Shown: positions 8,011 to 17,259 of the stretch, piece by piece
Layout: every line of letters begins with the position of its first letter
Numbering within the stretch: position 1 is the first letter of the stretch
NCBI RefSeq assembly: GCF_008693065.1
Contig: NZ_VXKH01000008.1
Span: forward strand, 1 to 52,623
DNA: 52,623 bases
Source of the DNA: Corynebacterium tuscaniense
Lineage (GTDB): Bacteria; Actinomycetota; Actinomycetes; Mycobacteriales; Mycobacteriaceae
Direction: 5' to 3'
The notes under the pieces: model-generated
Seen by the model: only the letters and a program-made list of their open reading frames with translations
Told to the model about the DNA's origin: nothing
The model's database searches: none
Position numbers and translations under genes: made by a program

Positions 8011-10083
8011 CTATTTAACGTCGATATCCAGGTTGCCCGTGGTCACGCGGTAGGTGATGGAACCGCGAGCGAAGTCAACGCGGATATCGCCATTGTTGGC
8101 GGCGGTATCAGACTTCACCGGCTTACCCAGCGGACCCAGGTCCAGGCCCTGCTTGATCCACGCATCGGCGATCTGCTCAGGCAAGATCACCTGGTTGCCA
8201 TCGGCGCTGAGCAAGGCAATTCCCTTTTCGAAGATGCCGTACTCGTCGCCACCGACACCTTGAAGCACACCGTCGAGCTTGCCGAGCATCGGCTCAAACT
8301 GACTCCACTTCTGCTTCGCCTCCGGGCTGCCCACGGCGTTAATGAACTGGCCGACGTACGGGCGGATGCTGGCCAGCGTCATGCCCGGGATAATTTCCAG
8401 GTTTGCCACATTGCTCACCTGCTTAGGCAGCATGTCGTTGCCGGCAGCGAAGAGCAGGAGCGCGCCACCAACGGTGCCTGCCGCGGTGGCAATAGCAGCC
8501 GGGTCACCATTCAGAATGCCCTCAAAGGAGATGTCGCTAGAGGTGTTGGCCAGGTTGTTGATGGTCGTGGTTGTGCCATTATTATTCGGAACAGTACCGG
8601 TCTTTGGTGGTGTTTGCTGCGATGGAGTGGGCGCAGTTTGCTGTGGGTTTGACGTTGGCGGAGTGTAGGCCTGGTTGGAGCGCACCGCGTTGGCCTTGTT
8701 CTTGGCCACATTACGGATGTACCCCATCTGGCCGTACAGGTTATCGCCCGGGCAGCTGTTGTAGTGGAAGTCGCGGTGAGCATTCACAACATTGAAGTTC
8801 GCGCCCTGGCCCCGGTTGTACCTGGTGCCACGGAAGTTTGCGTCGGAGGTCAGCCAGACCTTGCCGGTCGGATCAAGGCCTGCGGTGCCAGCCTTCCAAC
8901 CGATCATTTCACCCATCGCGTTCAGGGACTCTTGGGTGGGCTGCGCGTTCATGTAGTTACCCAGCATTGAAATGCCCCAGGTGTGGGCGTTGAAGCCACC
9001 AACGTGTGCGCCCTGCGGGTTGCGGTCCAGCCCGCCAGCGCGGCCTTCGTAGATGTTGCCGTACTTATCTACGAGGGCGTTGTACCCAATATCACCCCAC
9101 CCGAGGTTGTTGGCGTGGTAAGCCCAAATTCCGCGGACGATGCCCGGTGCCTGCGCAGCGGTGTAGTTATTGGAACCGGCGGTGTGGTGAATAGTGATCG
9201 CCTTGGTCGGCTCCGAGTAGTACGGGGTACGGCTTTTGCCTGCGCCCCAGGAGGAGCGGGACACTACGCGTGGCATGCCGTTGGTGTTGTACTGCGCCGG
9301 GGCGATTGCGCCATCGGCTGTGCCTTCACCACCTTCAATGAACACAGCGTCAAGGTCAGCAGCGGTGGTCACTGGGGCGTTGTCGGCGTTGCCTTCGGAC
9401 GGTTCATCTGCCAGCTCTTCAACGTCTGCAACTGGGGCGATCTCTCCGTAGTTGGTTGGCAGTGCGCGGTCTCCCAGCACGGACGGACCTGTGCCGGAGG
9501 GGAATCCAGACAGGTCAACAGGGGAGGAGTCAGGCAGGTCGCTGTCCGCAGTGCCCACCGGCGATTCAGACGGCGTATCAGCCGGTGCATCCTCTGCTGG
9601 AGCATCGTGTGCGACGAGGTCAACGTTTGCTGTGGAGACCTGAACCCGCTTGGTCTTTTCTACGTAAATCGGCTCGGTGCCGTTGGCAACGCCGTCTGGG
9701 CCGACTTCGGCGTCCATCTCGTACCACTCGGACCAGGTGCCGTCTGGGCGCTCGGCGCGGACGAAAGCGGCAATGTCACGGTCGCCTTCCCAGGTCAGGC
9801 CGAAAACGGAGAATTCCTCATCGCGGACGAACTCTTTCACCGTGCGGGCTTCATCGCCTTCGCCTTGGGTGGCCACGGCTGGATCATCAACGATGATGGA
9901 TTTCGCGTCAGCCAGGGACGCTGTGGAAGAGGAAACCTGAATGTTGGCGGAGCCGACGTCCTGGGTCTTGAGGATCTCGTTGCCGCCGAAGACGCTCGCC
10001 GCGATGACGGCGAGGGTGCTGGCAACAGCGATGACCGGGGTCTTCTTCCTGGTGGAAGGGTTGAGGTGGCGTCGTTGTTTCAC
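8011..10083 (-). CDS. exported peptidoglycan-recognition-type N-acetylmuramoyl-L-alanine amidase
   Basis: A 690-residue exported protein. It starts with a basic N-terminus and a membrane/signal segment (about residues 15-34). Residues 40-270 form a low-complexity, Asp/Pro-rich region that also contains a jelly-roll-like part (EWYEMDAEVGPDG). The catalytic Amidase_2/PGRP domain covers about 270-460, with zinc ligands visible as HHTAG (His299/300), AHRDF (His436) and SCPGD (Cys444). A Pro/Gln/Thr-rich linker follows, then a C-terminal segment of about 170 residues that looks like an LGFP-less structural domain. It should cut the amide bond between MurNAc and the stem peptide in the cell wall. 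Single gene, divergent from glf, fitting the wall-assembly context. Confidence 0.9.
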   Translation of the reverse strand: MKQRRHLNPSTRKKTPVIAVASTLAVIAASVFGGNEILKTQDVGSANIQVSSSTASLADAKSIIVDDPAVATQGEGDEARTVKEFVRDEEFSVFGLTWEGDRDIAAFVRAERPDGTWSEWYEMDAEVGPDGVANGTEPIYVEKTKRVQVSTANVDLVAHDAPAEDAPADTPSESPVGTADSDLPDSSPVDLSGFPSGTGPSVLGDRALPTNYGEIAPVADVEELADEPSEGNADNAPVTTAADLDAVFIEGGEGTADGAIAPAQYNTNGMPRVVSRSSWGAGKSRTPYYSEPTKAITIHHTAGSNNYTAAQAPGIVRGIWAYHANNLGWGDIGYNALVDKYGNIYEGRAGGLDRNPQGAHVGGFNAHTWGISMLGNYMNAQPTQESLNAMGEMIGWKAGTAGLDPTGKVWLTSDANFRGTRYNRGQGANFNVVNAHRDFHYNSCPGDNLYGQMGYIRNVAKNKANAVRSNQAYTPPTSNPQQTAPTPSQQTPPKTGTVPNNNGTTTTINNLANTSSDISFEGILNGDPAAIATAAGTVGGALLLFAAGNDMLPKQVSNVANLEIIPGMTLASIRPYVGQFINAVGSPEAKQKWSQFEPMLGKLDGVLQGVGGDEYGIFEKGIALLSADGNQVILPEQIADAWIKQGLDLGPLGKPVKSDTAANNGDIRVDFARGSITYRVTTGNLDIDVK

Positions 10084-10104
10084 GTTCTACGCTCCTGAGT
10101 TAAT

Positions 10105-10120
10105 AGTTACAGCTGTGACT
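10105..10120. promoter_or_regulatory. 16-bp operator-like palindrome upstream of the amidase
   Basis: AGTTACAGCTGTGACT is a palindrome with one symmetric mismatch (14 of 16 positions self-complementary). It lies 22 bases upstream of the amidase start, inside the divergent amidase/glf intergenic region, where it could cover the amidase promoter. The binding protein is unknown. Confidence 0.35.
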
Positions 10121-10144
10121 AATCTAGACGAATAGCAACTATAG

Positions 10145-11455
<1,311 letters not shown>

Positions 11456-11463
11456 GGGCTAGC

Positions 11464-12171
11464 GTGCGGAGGGACTTGGTCACCGAGGGGATTGAGAAAA
11501 TGGTCAACTCCATTGCGAGCGGCCACTTCCCCGAAGGTGAAGCCTTGCCCGGTGAGCAGGCGCTCGCTGATTTTCTTGAGGTTTCACGCCCGACCATGCG
11601 TGAGGTTGTTCGCGCACTCGCTGATCGGGGCGTGCTCGAAGTCGTACACGGGCGGGGCACTTTCGTGCTGCCCCGTAGTCAGTGGCGCGATATGGAAACC
11701 CTGGTTGAGGTGTGGCGTCAGGTCTTGCCGCAAGCTGAGGTCAATCAGCGCCTCACTGAAGTGCGCCGGATGATCGAGGTTGGCTCCTGCGGGCATGCCG
11801 CTAACAACCGCACGGCGGAGGATATTGAGGAGCTTGAGGCCTGTCTTGCGCGCTTCGCTAAGGCCGCTGACAGCGGTGACCTTGAGGGTGTGAACAGGGC
11901 AGACGTGGATTTTCACAACCAGATCCTACGTGCGACGGGCAACCCATTCCTCATGGCTGTCATGCGTCCGCTGGAGGGTGCGTTGGCGGATTCGCGCCGG
12001 GCCACCACCGCGGATTCGGCGGTGCGCGTCCGCGCTGACCGGCACCACAAGAAGATCCTGGAAGCCATTAAGGCGGGGGATGCGGAGGGGGCAAAAAATG
12101 CCATGCGTGCCCACATGGATCAAACATGGTCGGACCTACGAACGTCCGATAGGGGCAACAATCGGGGGTAG
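11464..12171 (+). CDS. FadR/GntR-family transcriptional regulator (FCD domain)
   Basis: A 235-residue repressor-type protein. Residues 1-75 form the GntR winged helix (GEALPGEQALADFLEVSRPT, then a GRGTFVL wing). Residues 90-230 are an all-helical FCD ligand-binding domain with the usual D-x3-H (ADVDFHNQI) and RADRHHKKI metal-binding positions, typical of regulators of sugar-acid catabolism. It starts at GTG 11464, 8 bases after glf, with a weak ribosome site. It directly precedes the four-carbon sugar-acid operon on the same strand, so it is the likely local regulator, with the sugar acid or a phosphorylated intermediate as ligand (inference). Confidence 0.88.
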   Translation: MRRDLVTEGIEKMVNSIASGHFPEGEALPGEQALADFLEVSRPTMREVVRALADRGVLEVVHGRGTFVLPRSQWRDMETLVEVWRQVLPQAEVNQRLTEVRRMIEVGSCGHAANNRTAEDIEELEACLARFAKAADSGDLEGVNRADVDFHNQILRATGNPFLMAVMRPLEGALADSRRATTADSAVRVRADRHHKKILEAIKAGDAEGAKNAMRAHMDQTWSDLRTSDRGNNRG

Positions 12172-12177
12172 TTTCTC

Positions 12178-12193
12178 TGTGATGCAACTCACA
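12178..12193. promoter_or_regulatory. CRP/GlxR-type operator upstream of the sugar-acid operon
   Basis: TGTGATGCAACTCACA has perfect TGTGA and TCACA arms with a 6-base spacer, matching the known GlxR/CRP pattern TGTGA-N6-TCACA. It lies 7 bases after the regulator stop and about 87 bases before the kinase start, the usual position for activation or catabolite control by the corynebacterial cAMP receptor homologue GlxR. Confidence 0.75.
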
Positions 12194-12279
12194 TAACAAG
12201 GTTAAATGCGTTGCAGGTACTAACCTTTCAAGTGACTCCTCAGAGGTCTGAGGATTTGGCGAGAAGAAAGCGAGTCACA

Positions 12280-13701
12280 ATGGTTTCCCTGCAAACCCTG
12301 CTTGAGGGCTACCCCGAACCCGTCCGCGTCCCCGCATCGGCCATCCCCACCACCGACACCACGCTGGTGGTGCTGGATGATGACCCGACGGGCACCCAGT
12401 CCGTAGCTAACCTTCCGGTACTGACCCGTTGGGAAGAAGATGACATGGCCTGGGCACTCCAGCAGGACGTCCCCGCGATCTATGTCATGACTAACTCCCG
12501 TTCGTTGGGCCCGGCAGATGCACGCGCGATCAACCTCGACGTGGCTCGCGCGGCTATTGCAGCAGCGAAGAAGCTGGACAAGAAGGTTGCCTTCGTTTCC
12601 CGCTCTGACTCCACGCTGCGTGGGCATTACCCGCTTGAGCCGGACACGCTCGCGGGGGTCGCAGAGGCGAACGGCCAGACCATCGACGGCTATGTCATTG
12701 TCCCGGCTTTCGGCGATGCCGGCCGCATCACCGTCGGCGGCGTGCACTATGCGGGCAATGACACTGATGGCTACCAGAAGGTGGAAGACACCGAGTTCGC
12801 CCAGGACGCCACCTTTGGTTACAAGCACTCCCGCATTGCAGACTGGGTGGAAGAGAAGACTGGCGGCGCGGTGAAAGCTGCCGACGTGATTGAGATCCCG
12901 CTGGATGTGGTGAGGGGGGAGCAAGGGGGCGTCGAAAAGCAATTGCTTCAAGCACACGACCGCACCCCGATCGCCGTGGACATTGTCACGGAAGATGATC
13001 TGCGTTTGCTGTCGCTCGGCCTGATCGCGGCTGAACGTGCTGGTAAAAACTTCATTTACCGCGTTGGCCCGCCGTTTGTGCGCGCGCGGATTGGACAGGA
13101 TGTGCCGGAGCCGGTGCGCCCGGAGCGCGTGGCGGACCTTCGGCAGAACACGGACAACGTGGCCGGCGGTCTCATCGTGATTGGTTCGCACGTGCCCACC
13201 ACGACGCGTCAGCTCGCGCGGCTGAAGGAGACCAATGGCGCGCCCGTCGTGGAGATGGATGTGGCGCGCGTGATCGGGGAGGACCGCGAAGACTACATCG
13301 CGGAACTTGCCGGCGAGATTGAACAGTTGCTCACCCGTGGCAACGTCATCTTCCATACCTCCCGTGAACTCGTGCGCGGGGCAACCCCGGATGAGTCGCT
13401 CGCGATTGCCCGCAAGGTCTCTGATTCTCTCGTCACCGTGGTTAACCGTGTGGTCAACCGCATTACGCCTGCCTTCGTTATTGCCAAGGGCGGCATTACG
13501 TCCTCCGATGTTGCATCGAAGGGCCTGGAGATGACCCGCGCGATGGTCATTGGCCCGATGCAACCCGGAATCATCTCCATGTGGCAGCTGCTTGACGGCC
13601 CTGCCGCTGGCGTCCCGTACATCGTCTTCGCTGGAAACGTGGGCACGGATGACTCGCTCGCCGAGGTCGTTGCCGCGCTTTCCACTCATCCCCTGAATTA
13701 A
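12280..13701 (+). CDS. four-carbon acid sugar kinase family protein (OtnK/LtnK/DtnK type)
   Basis: A 473-residue DUF1537-type kinase that phosphorylates four-carbon sugar acids such as 3-oxo-tetronate or threonate. The N-terminal substrate domain begins with LVVLDDDPTGTQSVANLPVL and continues with SRSDSTLRGHYPLE and VPAFGDAGRIT. The C-terminal nucleotide domain has GGITSSDVASKGLEM and GPMQPGIISMWQL. The ATG at 12280 is chosen since LDDDPTG normally lies 20-35 residues in and an AGAAGAAAG ribosome-type stretch precedes it; the frame is open for 23 more codons upstream but those would cover the promoter region. First structural gene after the GlxR-like site; dehydrogenase 11 bases downstream. 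Confidence 0.9.
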   Translation: MVSLQTLLEGYPEPVRVPASAIPTTDTTLVVLDDDPTGTQSVANLPVLTRWEEDDMAWALQQDVPAIYVMTNSRSLGPADARAINLDVARAAIAAAKKLDKKVAFVSRSDSTLRGHYPLEPDTLAGVAEANGQTIDGYVIVPAFGDAGRITVGGVHYAGNDTDGYQKVEDTEFAQDATFGYKHSRIADWVEEKTGGAVKAADVIEIPLDVVRGEQGGVEKQLLQAHDRTPIAVDIVTEDDLRLLSLGLIAAERAGKNFIYRVGPPFVRARIGQDVPEPVRPERVADLRQNTDNVAGGLIVIGSHVPTTTRQLARLKETNGAPVVEMDVARVIGEDREDYIAELAGEIEQLLTRGNVIFHTSRELVRGATPDESLAIARKVSDSLVTVVNRVVNRITPAFVIAKGGITSSDVASKGLEMTRAMVIGPMQPGIISMWQLLDGPAAGVPYIVFAGNVGTDDSLAEVVAALSTHPLN

Positions 13702-13712
13702 AGGAGCACACC

Positions 13713-14618
13713 ATGTCACACACCATCACCGTCGTTGGCCTCGGAGCGATGGGCCTGCCGATTGCCACGAACCTGCGTAACCACGATTTCATCGTCCGTG
13801 GCGTAGACATCGCCGAGGCGCGCCTGGCGCTTGGTCGCGAGGCTGGCCTGGAGGTGTTCAACACTGCTCTCGAAGCCTCTGAAGGCGCCGACGTTGTGTT
13901 GCTCGCCGTGCGCAACCACGCGCAGCTCACTGATGTTCTCTTTGGTGAAGGCGGCATCGCCGAACGCATGAAGGACGGCGCCGCAATCTTGCTCATTTCC
14001 ACCGTGGGCGTTGCTGCCGTGGAGCAGACCGCAGCCATGCTCGGTGACATGGGCATCTCGCTTATCGACGCCCCCGTGTCCGGCGGCCCCGTCCGCGCCG
14101 GCGAAGGCGACCTCTTGGTCACCGTCGGTGCTGAACCTGCGGTGGTTGACCGTTACCGCGATGTGCTTGAGGCAATGGCCGGCAATCTGGTGATTGTTGG
14201 CGACAAGCCAGGCAAGGGCCAGGCCCTGAAGACCGTGAACCAGCTGCTCTGCGGCGTGCACATCGCCGCTGCTGGTGAGGCCCTCGCCCTGGCGGGTGAG
14301 CTAGGTCTGGACCAGAAGGCCACGCTGGATGCCCTTATGAGCGGTGCCGCCGCATCCTTCATGCTGGGTGATCGCGGTGAGCGCATGCTGGATGCATACA
14401 CCGAGGAAGGCGCGGAAGTGAAAAGCCGCATTGACATCTTTGTCAAGGACATGGGTATTGTCACCGCCGCCGCGAAAACCGCTGGCATCGCTGTGCCTGT
14501 TGCCGCTGCTGCTGAGCAGCAGTACCTGCAGGCCTTCGCACGCGGGATGGCTGCGAAGGATGATTCCTCCATCATCACCATTTCCTCCCCGACCGGCCCG
14601 AAGGGTGGGAACGCATGA
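13713..14618 (+). CDS. ltnD: NAD(P)-dependent L-threonate dehydrogenase-like oxidoreductase
   Basis: A 301-residue member of the 3-hydroxyisobutyrate dehydrogenase family. It has the Rossmann motif GLGAMGLPIATNL at the N-terminus, the substrate motif DAPVSGGPVRAGEG near residue 115, and the catalytic lysine in GKGQALKTVNQLL. Next to a four-carbon acid sugar kinase, the most likely reaction is oxidation of L-threonate (or D-erythronate) to 2-oxo-tetronate. A strong AAGGAG ribosome site precedes the ATG. Its stop overlaps the start of the permease gene (4 bases), showing tight coupling. Substrate is inferred from context; tartronate semialdehyde reductase is the main alternative. Confidence 0.85.
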   Translation: MSHTITVVGLGAMGLPIATNLRNHDFIVRGVDIAEARLALGREAGLEVFNTALEASEGADVVLLAVRNHAQLTDVLFGEGGIAERMKDGAAILLISTVGVAAVEQTAAMLGDMGISLIDAPVSGGPVRAGEGDLLVTVGAEPAVVDRYRDVLEAMAGNLVIVGDKPGKGQALKTVNQLLCGVHIAAAGEALALAGELGLDQKATLDALMSGAAASFMLGDRGERMLDAYTEEGAEVKSRIDIFVKDMGIVTAAAKTAGIAVPVAAAAEQQYLQAFARGMAAKDDSSIITISSPTGPKGGNA

Positions 14619-15955
14619 TTACCGGTACTGGTTTGATTTGGCTCGGCCTCGCGGCCGTTGCCGTCCTACTGGCCCTGGTGATCTGGGTGCGCATGCCCGC
14701 CTTCGTGGCTTTGCTCCTGGTCTCCCTAGCCACGGCAGTGCTCTCCGGCATCCCGCTGGCCGAGTCCGTGAGTGTGGTCACCGGCGGTGTGGGCAAAACA
14801 CTTGGCTCCGTCGCCGTGGTGGTGGGCCTTGGCGCCATGTTGGGCAAGATCATTGAAGAATCCGGTGGTGCTACCGCCCTTGCCCAATACTTCACCGGCA
14901 AACTCGGCCGCAAACGCATCGTCGCCGCAGTGGTCATCGCCGCATTCATCCTGGGCATTCCAGTCTTCTTCGACGTTGGCTTCATCATCCTCGCGCCGAT
15001 CATCTTCGGCTTCGCCGCCGTGGCCAACATCAACCCACTCAAGATCGGTCTGCCCGTCGCCGCAGCACTTCTCACCGTTCACGTTGTTCTGCCACCGCAC
15101 CCAGGTCCGGTTGCAGTAGCAGAGCTTCTCGACGGCGACGCTGGCCTCCTCCTCACCATCGGCCTACCCATCGCTGCCGTGACCGTGGCCTTGGGTTACC
15201 TGATCACCCGCCGCATTGATGTCAGCGGCATTGAGCGCGCCGCATCCCCGGTTGAGGACGCCGGTGTGAACGAGGTGGACAACCCACCGTCACCGTGGAC
15301 CATCATCGGCCTCATCTTGCTGCCGATTGTCCTCATCATGGTGGGCACGACCAGCGCCATGGTCCTGGAAGAAGACTCCTTCGCCCGCGATGTCGCCTCC
15401 TTCATCGGTGCGTCCCCGGTTGCCCTTCTCATCGCTGTGCTCGTGGCCTGGTGCGTCCTGGGCAGCCAGCGCGGCTGGAACCGCCAGGAATCCTCGGATG
15501 TCCTCGACTCCGCCCTGCCGGCCGTCGCCGTGATCATTTTCGTCACCGGCGCTGGCGGTGCCTTTGCCAACGTGCTCGTTGAATCCGGCATCGGCCAGGT
15601 TCTTTCCGACCTTCTCGCCGGCACCGGCCTGCCGCTTATTCTCACCGCGTTCCTGCTCACCGCCGCTCTCCGCGCCGCGCAGGGTTCCGCAACGGTGGCA
15701 CTTCTCACCACCGCCGGACTCATCGCACAACCCATCGCGGATGCTGGCCTGAGCAGCGTCCAAGCCGCACTCGTCATGGTGGCCATCGGCTTCGGTGGCC
15801 TGGGACTCAGCCACATCAACGACTCCGGCTTCTGGATCGTGACCAAGTACCTCGGACTCAACGTCAAACAAGGCCTCCGCTACTGGACAACCGTGTCCAC
15901 CATCTTCGGTGTCATCGGCTTCCTGCTCACCTGGGCGGTCTACGCGGTGGTGTAG
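14615..15955 (+). CDS. GntP family sugar-acid:H+ permease
   Basis: A 446-residue very hydrophobic protein with about 12-14 membrane segments. It shows family motifs such as GLGAMLGKIIEESGGA near residue 70, IPVFFDVGFIILAPI, VLPPHPGPVAVAE, and GFGGLGLSHINDSGFW near the C-terminus. GntP proteins import gluconate and related sugar acids with protons. Placed after the kinase and dehydrogenase, it most likely imports threonate, erythronate or a similar acid (inference). ATG overlaps the dehydrogenase stop. It converges with the AAA ATPase gene, with 7 bases between the ends and no obvious terminator. Confidence 0.92.
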   Translation: MITGTGLIWLGLAAVAVLLALVIWVRMPAFVALLLVSLATAVLSGIPLAESVSVVTGGVGKTLGSVAVVVGLGAMLGKIIEESGGATALAQYFTGKLGRKRIVAAVVIAAFILGIPVFFDVGFIILAPIIFGFAAVANINPLKIGLPVAAALLTVHVVLPPHPGPVAVAELLDGDAGLLLTIGLPIAAVTVALGYLITRRIDVSGIERAASPVEDAGVNEVDNPPSPWTIIGLILLPIVLIMVGTTSAMVLEEDSFARDVASFIGASPVALLIAVLVAWCVLGSQRGWNRQESSDVLDSALPAVAVIIFVTGAGGAFANVLVESGIGQVLSDLLAGTGLPLILTAFLLTAALRAAQGSATVALLTTAGLIAQPIADAGLSSVQAALVMVAIGFGGLGLSHINDSGFWIVTKYLGLNVKQGLRYWTTVSTIFGVIGFLLTWAVYAVV

Positions 15956-15962
15956 CGCGCTC

Positions 15963-17144
15963 TCACTCCGGCCAGATGGAGAACTGCTCCATCGCATCGG
16001 TCACATGGTGGGAGCGTAGGTACTCGCGCATGTAGGGCAGCTCGTAGTCGACGTAGCCATGGGATGTGGGGCGGATCATTTCAGCGTCGATAAGCCTCTT
16101 GCGGTAGTTGCCCGCATATTGCGAATCGACGCTCATGCGCGCAGCAATGTCGGACATACGTGAGGGCCCGTCGTCTGCGGACATCGCGGTGAGGAAGGTG
16201 CGATCGACCTCCGATAGATCAGCAAGCGATGGTTCGTGAACGAGTTGTCCGAGTTTCCTGCGGGCAGCTCCGATGCCATGTGAAACCGCTTCTTCATTGA
16301 TCTCGTTGTCAGTGAGATTGCGGAAAGCGTGTTGCCCAACGAGCTGGATCATGAATGGGTATCCGCCAGTCGCATTTGATGCGGCGTCAAGGGCCTCCGG
16401 GGTCCATGACACCCCAACTTGAGCGGCGGTCTCCTCCAATGCCATGCGTACCTCTTCGATTGGGACCATTCCGGTTTCAATCCTGTTTGCGCGCCGTAAG
16501 AAGGTCACGGGGTTGCGGCCTTCATCAGCAGCGAGAAGGGGCTTCACAGCACCGGGGATGCCGGCCATTGCAACCGCAATTTCACGATCTTCCCGGACAA
16601 GATGTTGGATTGTTGTGCCGAATTCGACGATCTCGTCCATGTGCGCGTAGTGCAGCTCATCCAAGGTAATCAACAGCCCGACCGGTTCCTGGCCAAGGCG
16701 GGCATCAATTTCTGCTTGGCAGTCAAACAGTTCATCGAGCACCGATCGCAACGTCGGGGTCGGCGAATATGCGGGAACAGATTCGGTGTCAAAGCCAAGG
16801 TAGGGGAGTTTGATTCCGGAGAGGCGGCGCTTGGGTTCGCTGGAAAGCTCCTGCACGAGCTTGTACGCACGGTCGCGGATGCGATCGATGAAACCGCGAG
16901 TCGTGGTCTCGGAGATGACGTGCCAGGAGTGAGATTTGGCGACTGCTTCGAATTCATTCAGCAAAACAGTCTTGCCTACACCTCTGGGACCGGTGATGAT
17001 GGAGATTCGTTCGTGGCTTCCCGGACCGTCCTGGATGGCGGCGTCAAAGTCGCGGAGATACTCATCGCGCCCCGCGACCACCACCGGTGTCTTTCCAACC
17101 GTTGCGGTGAAAGGGTTCTTGGGGCGCCGCTGAATCGCTGACAT
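15963..17144 (-). CDS. AAA family ATPase with C-terminal winged helix
   Basis: A 393-residue ORC/Cdc6-like or archaeal-type ATPase. Walker A is GPRGVGKT (residues 52-59), Walker B LLITLDELHY (Asp162-Glu163), and a sensor-1-type AMAGIPGAV follows. A helical lid (GGYPFMIQLVGQHAFR) precedes a C-terminal winged-helix region (about 320-375; MSDIAARMSVDSQYAGNYRK). No membrane segment. It lacks an obvious partner gene, and its SD-bearing leader is an array of ATAGTAA repeats. Function unknown: such proteins occur as orphan ATPases in many Actinobacteria, and a regulator, defence or DNA-remodelling role is possible. It faces the sugar-acid operon and diverges from the EamA exporter, in a part of the window without mycolate genes. 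Confidence 0.75.
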   Translation of the reverse strand: MSAIQRRPKNPFTATVGKTPVVVAGRDEYLRDFDAAIQDGPGSHERISIITGPRGVGKTVLLNEFEAVAKSHSWHVISETTTRGFIDRIRDRAYKLVQELSSEPKRRLSGIKLPYLGFDTESVPAYSPTPTLRSVLDELFDCQAEIDARLGQEPVGLLITLDELHYAHMDEIVEFGTTIQHLVREDREIAVAMAGIPGAVKPLLAADEGRNPVTFLRRANRIETGMVPIEEVRMALEETAAQVGVSWTPEALDAASNATGGYPFMIQLVGQHAFRNLTDNEINEEAVSHGIGAARRKLGQLVHEPSLADLSEVDRTFLTAMSADDGPSRMSDIAARMSVDSQYAGNYRKRLIDAEMIRPTSHGYVDYELPYMREYLRSHHVTDAMEQFSIWPE

Positions 17145-17153
17145 TCCGCCTCC

Positions 17154-17197
17154 TTACTATTTCTTACTATCTTTACTATTTTTACTATCTTTACTAC
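17154..17197 (-). repeat. five iteron-like TTACTAT repeats in the AAA ATPase leader
   Basis: TTACTAT (ATAGTAA in the gene's direction) starts at 17154, 17164, 17173, 17182 and 17191 (last copy TTACTAC), with spacings of 10, 9, 9 and 9 bases. The copy nearest the gene runs straight into its ribosome site (ATAGTAAGGAGG). The array therefore occupies the leader and probably the promoter, where copy-number change or protein binding would alter expression. Confidence 0.85.
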
Positions 17198-17259
17198 TTC
17201 GGCGCGAGGGGACGTGATCGAACGCTCAAGTTCTGCACCCATGTACTACCCTTTCCCGA

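Noticed and set aside
8983..10098. 371-codon plus-strand open frame opposite the amidase
   Set aside because: The minus strand carries a clear zinc amidase with all ligands; the plus frame is a codon-bias artefact.
12220..13719. 499-codon minus-strand open frame opposite the sugar-acid kinase
   Set aside because: The kinase motifs on the plus strand are complete; the opposite frame is His/Arg-rich with no recognisable domain.
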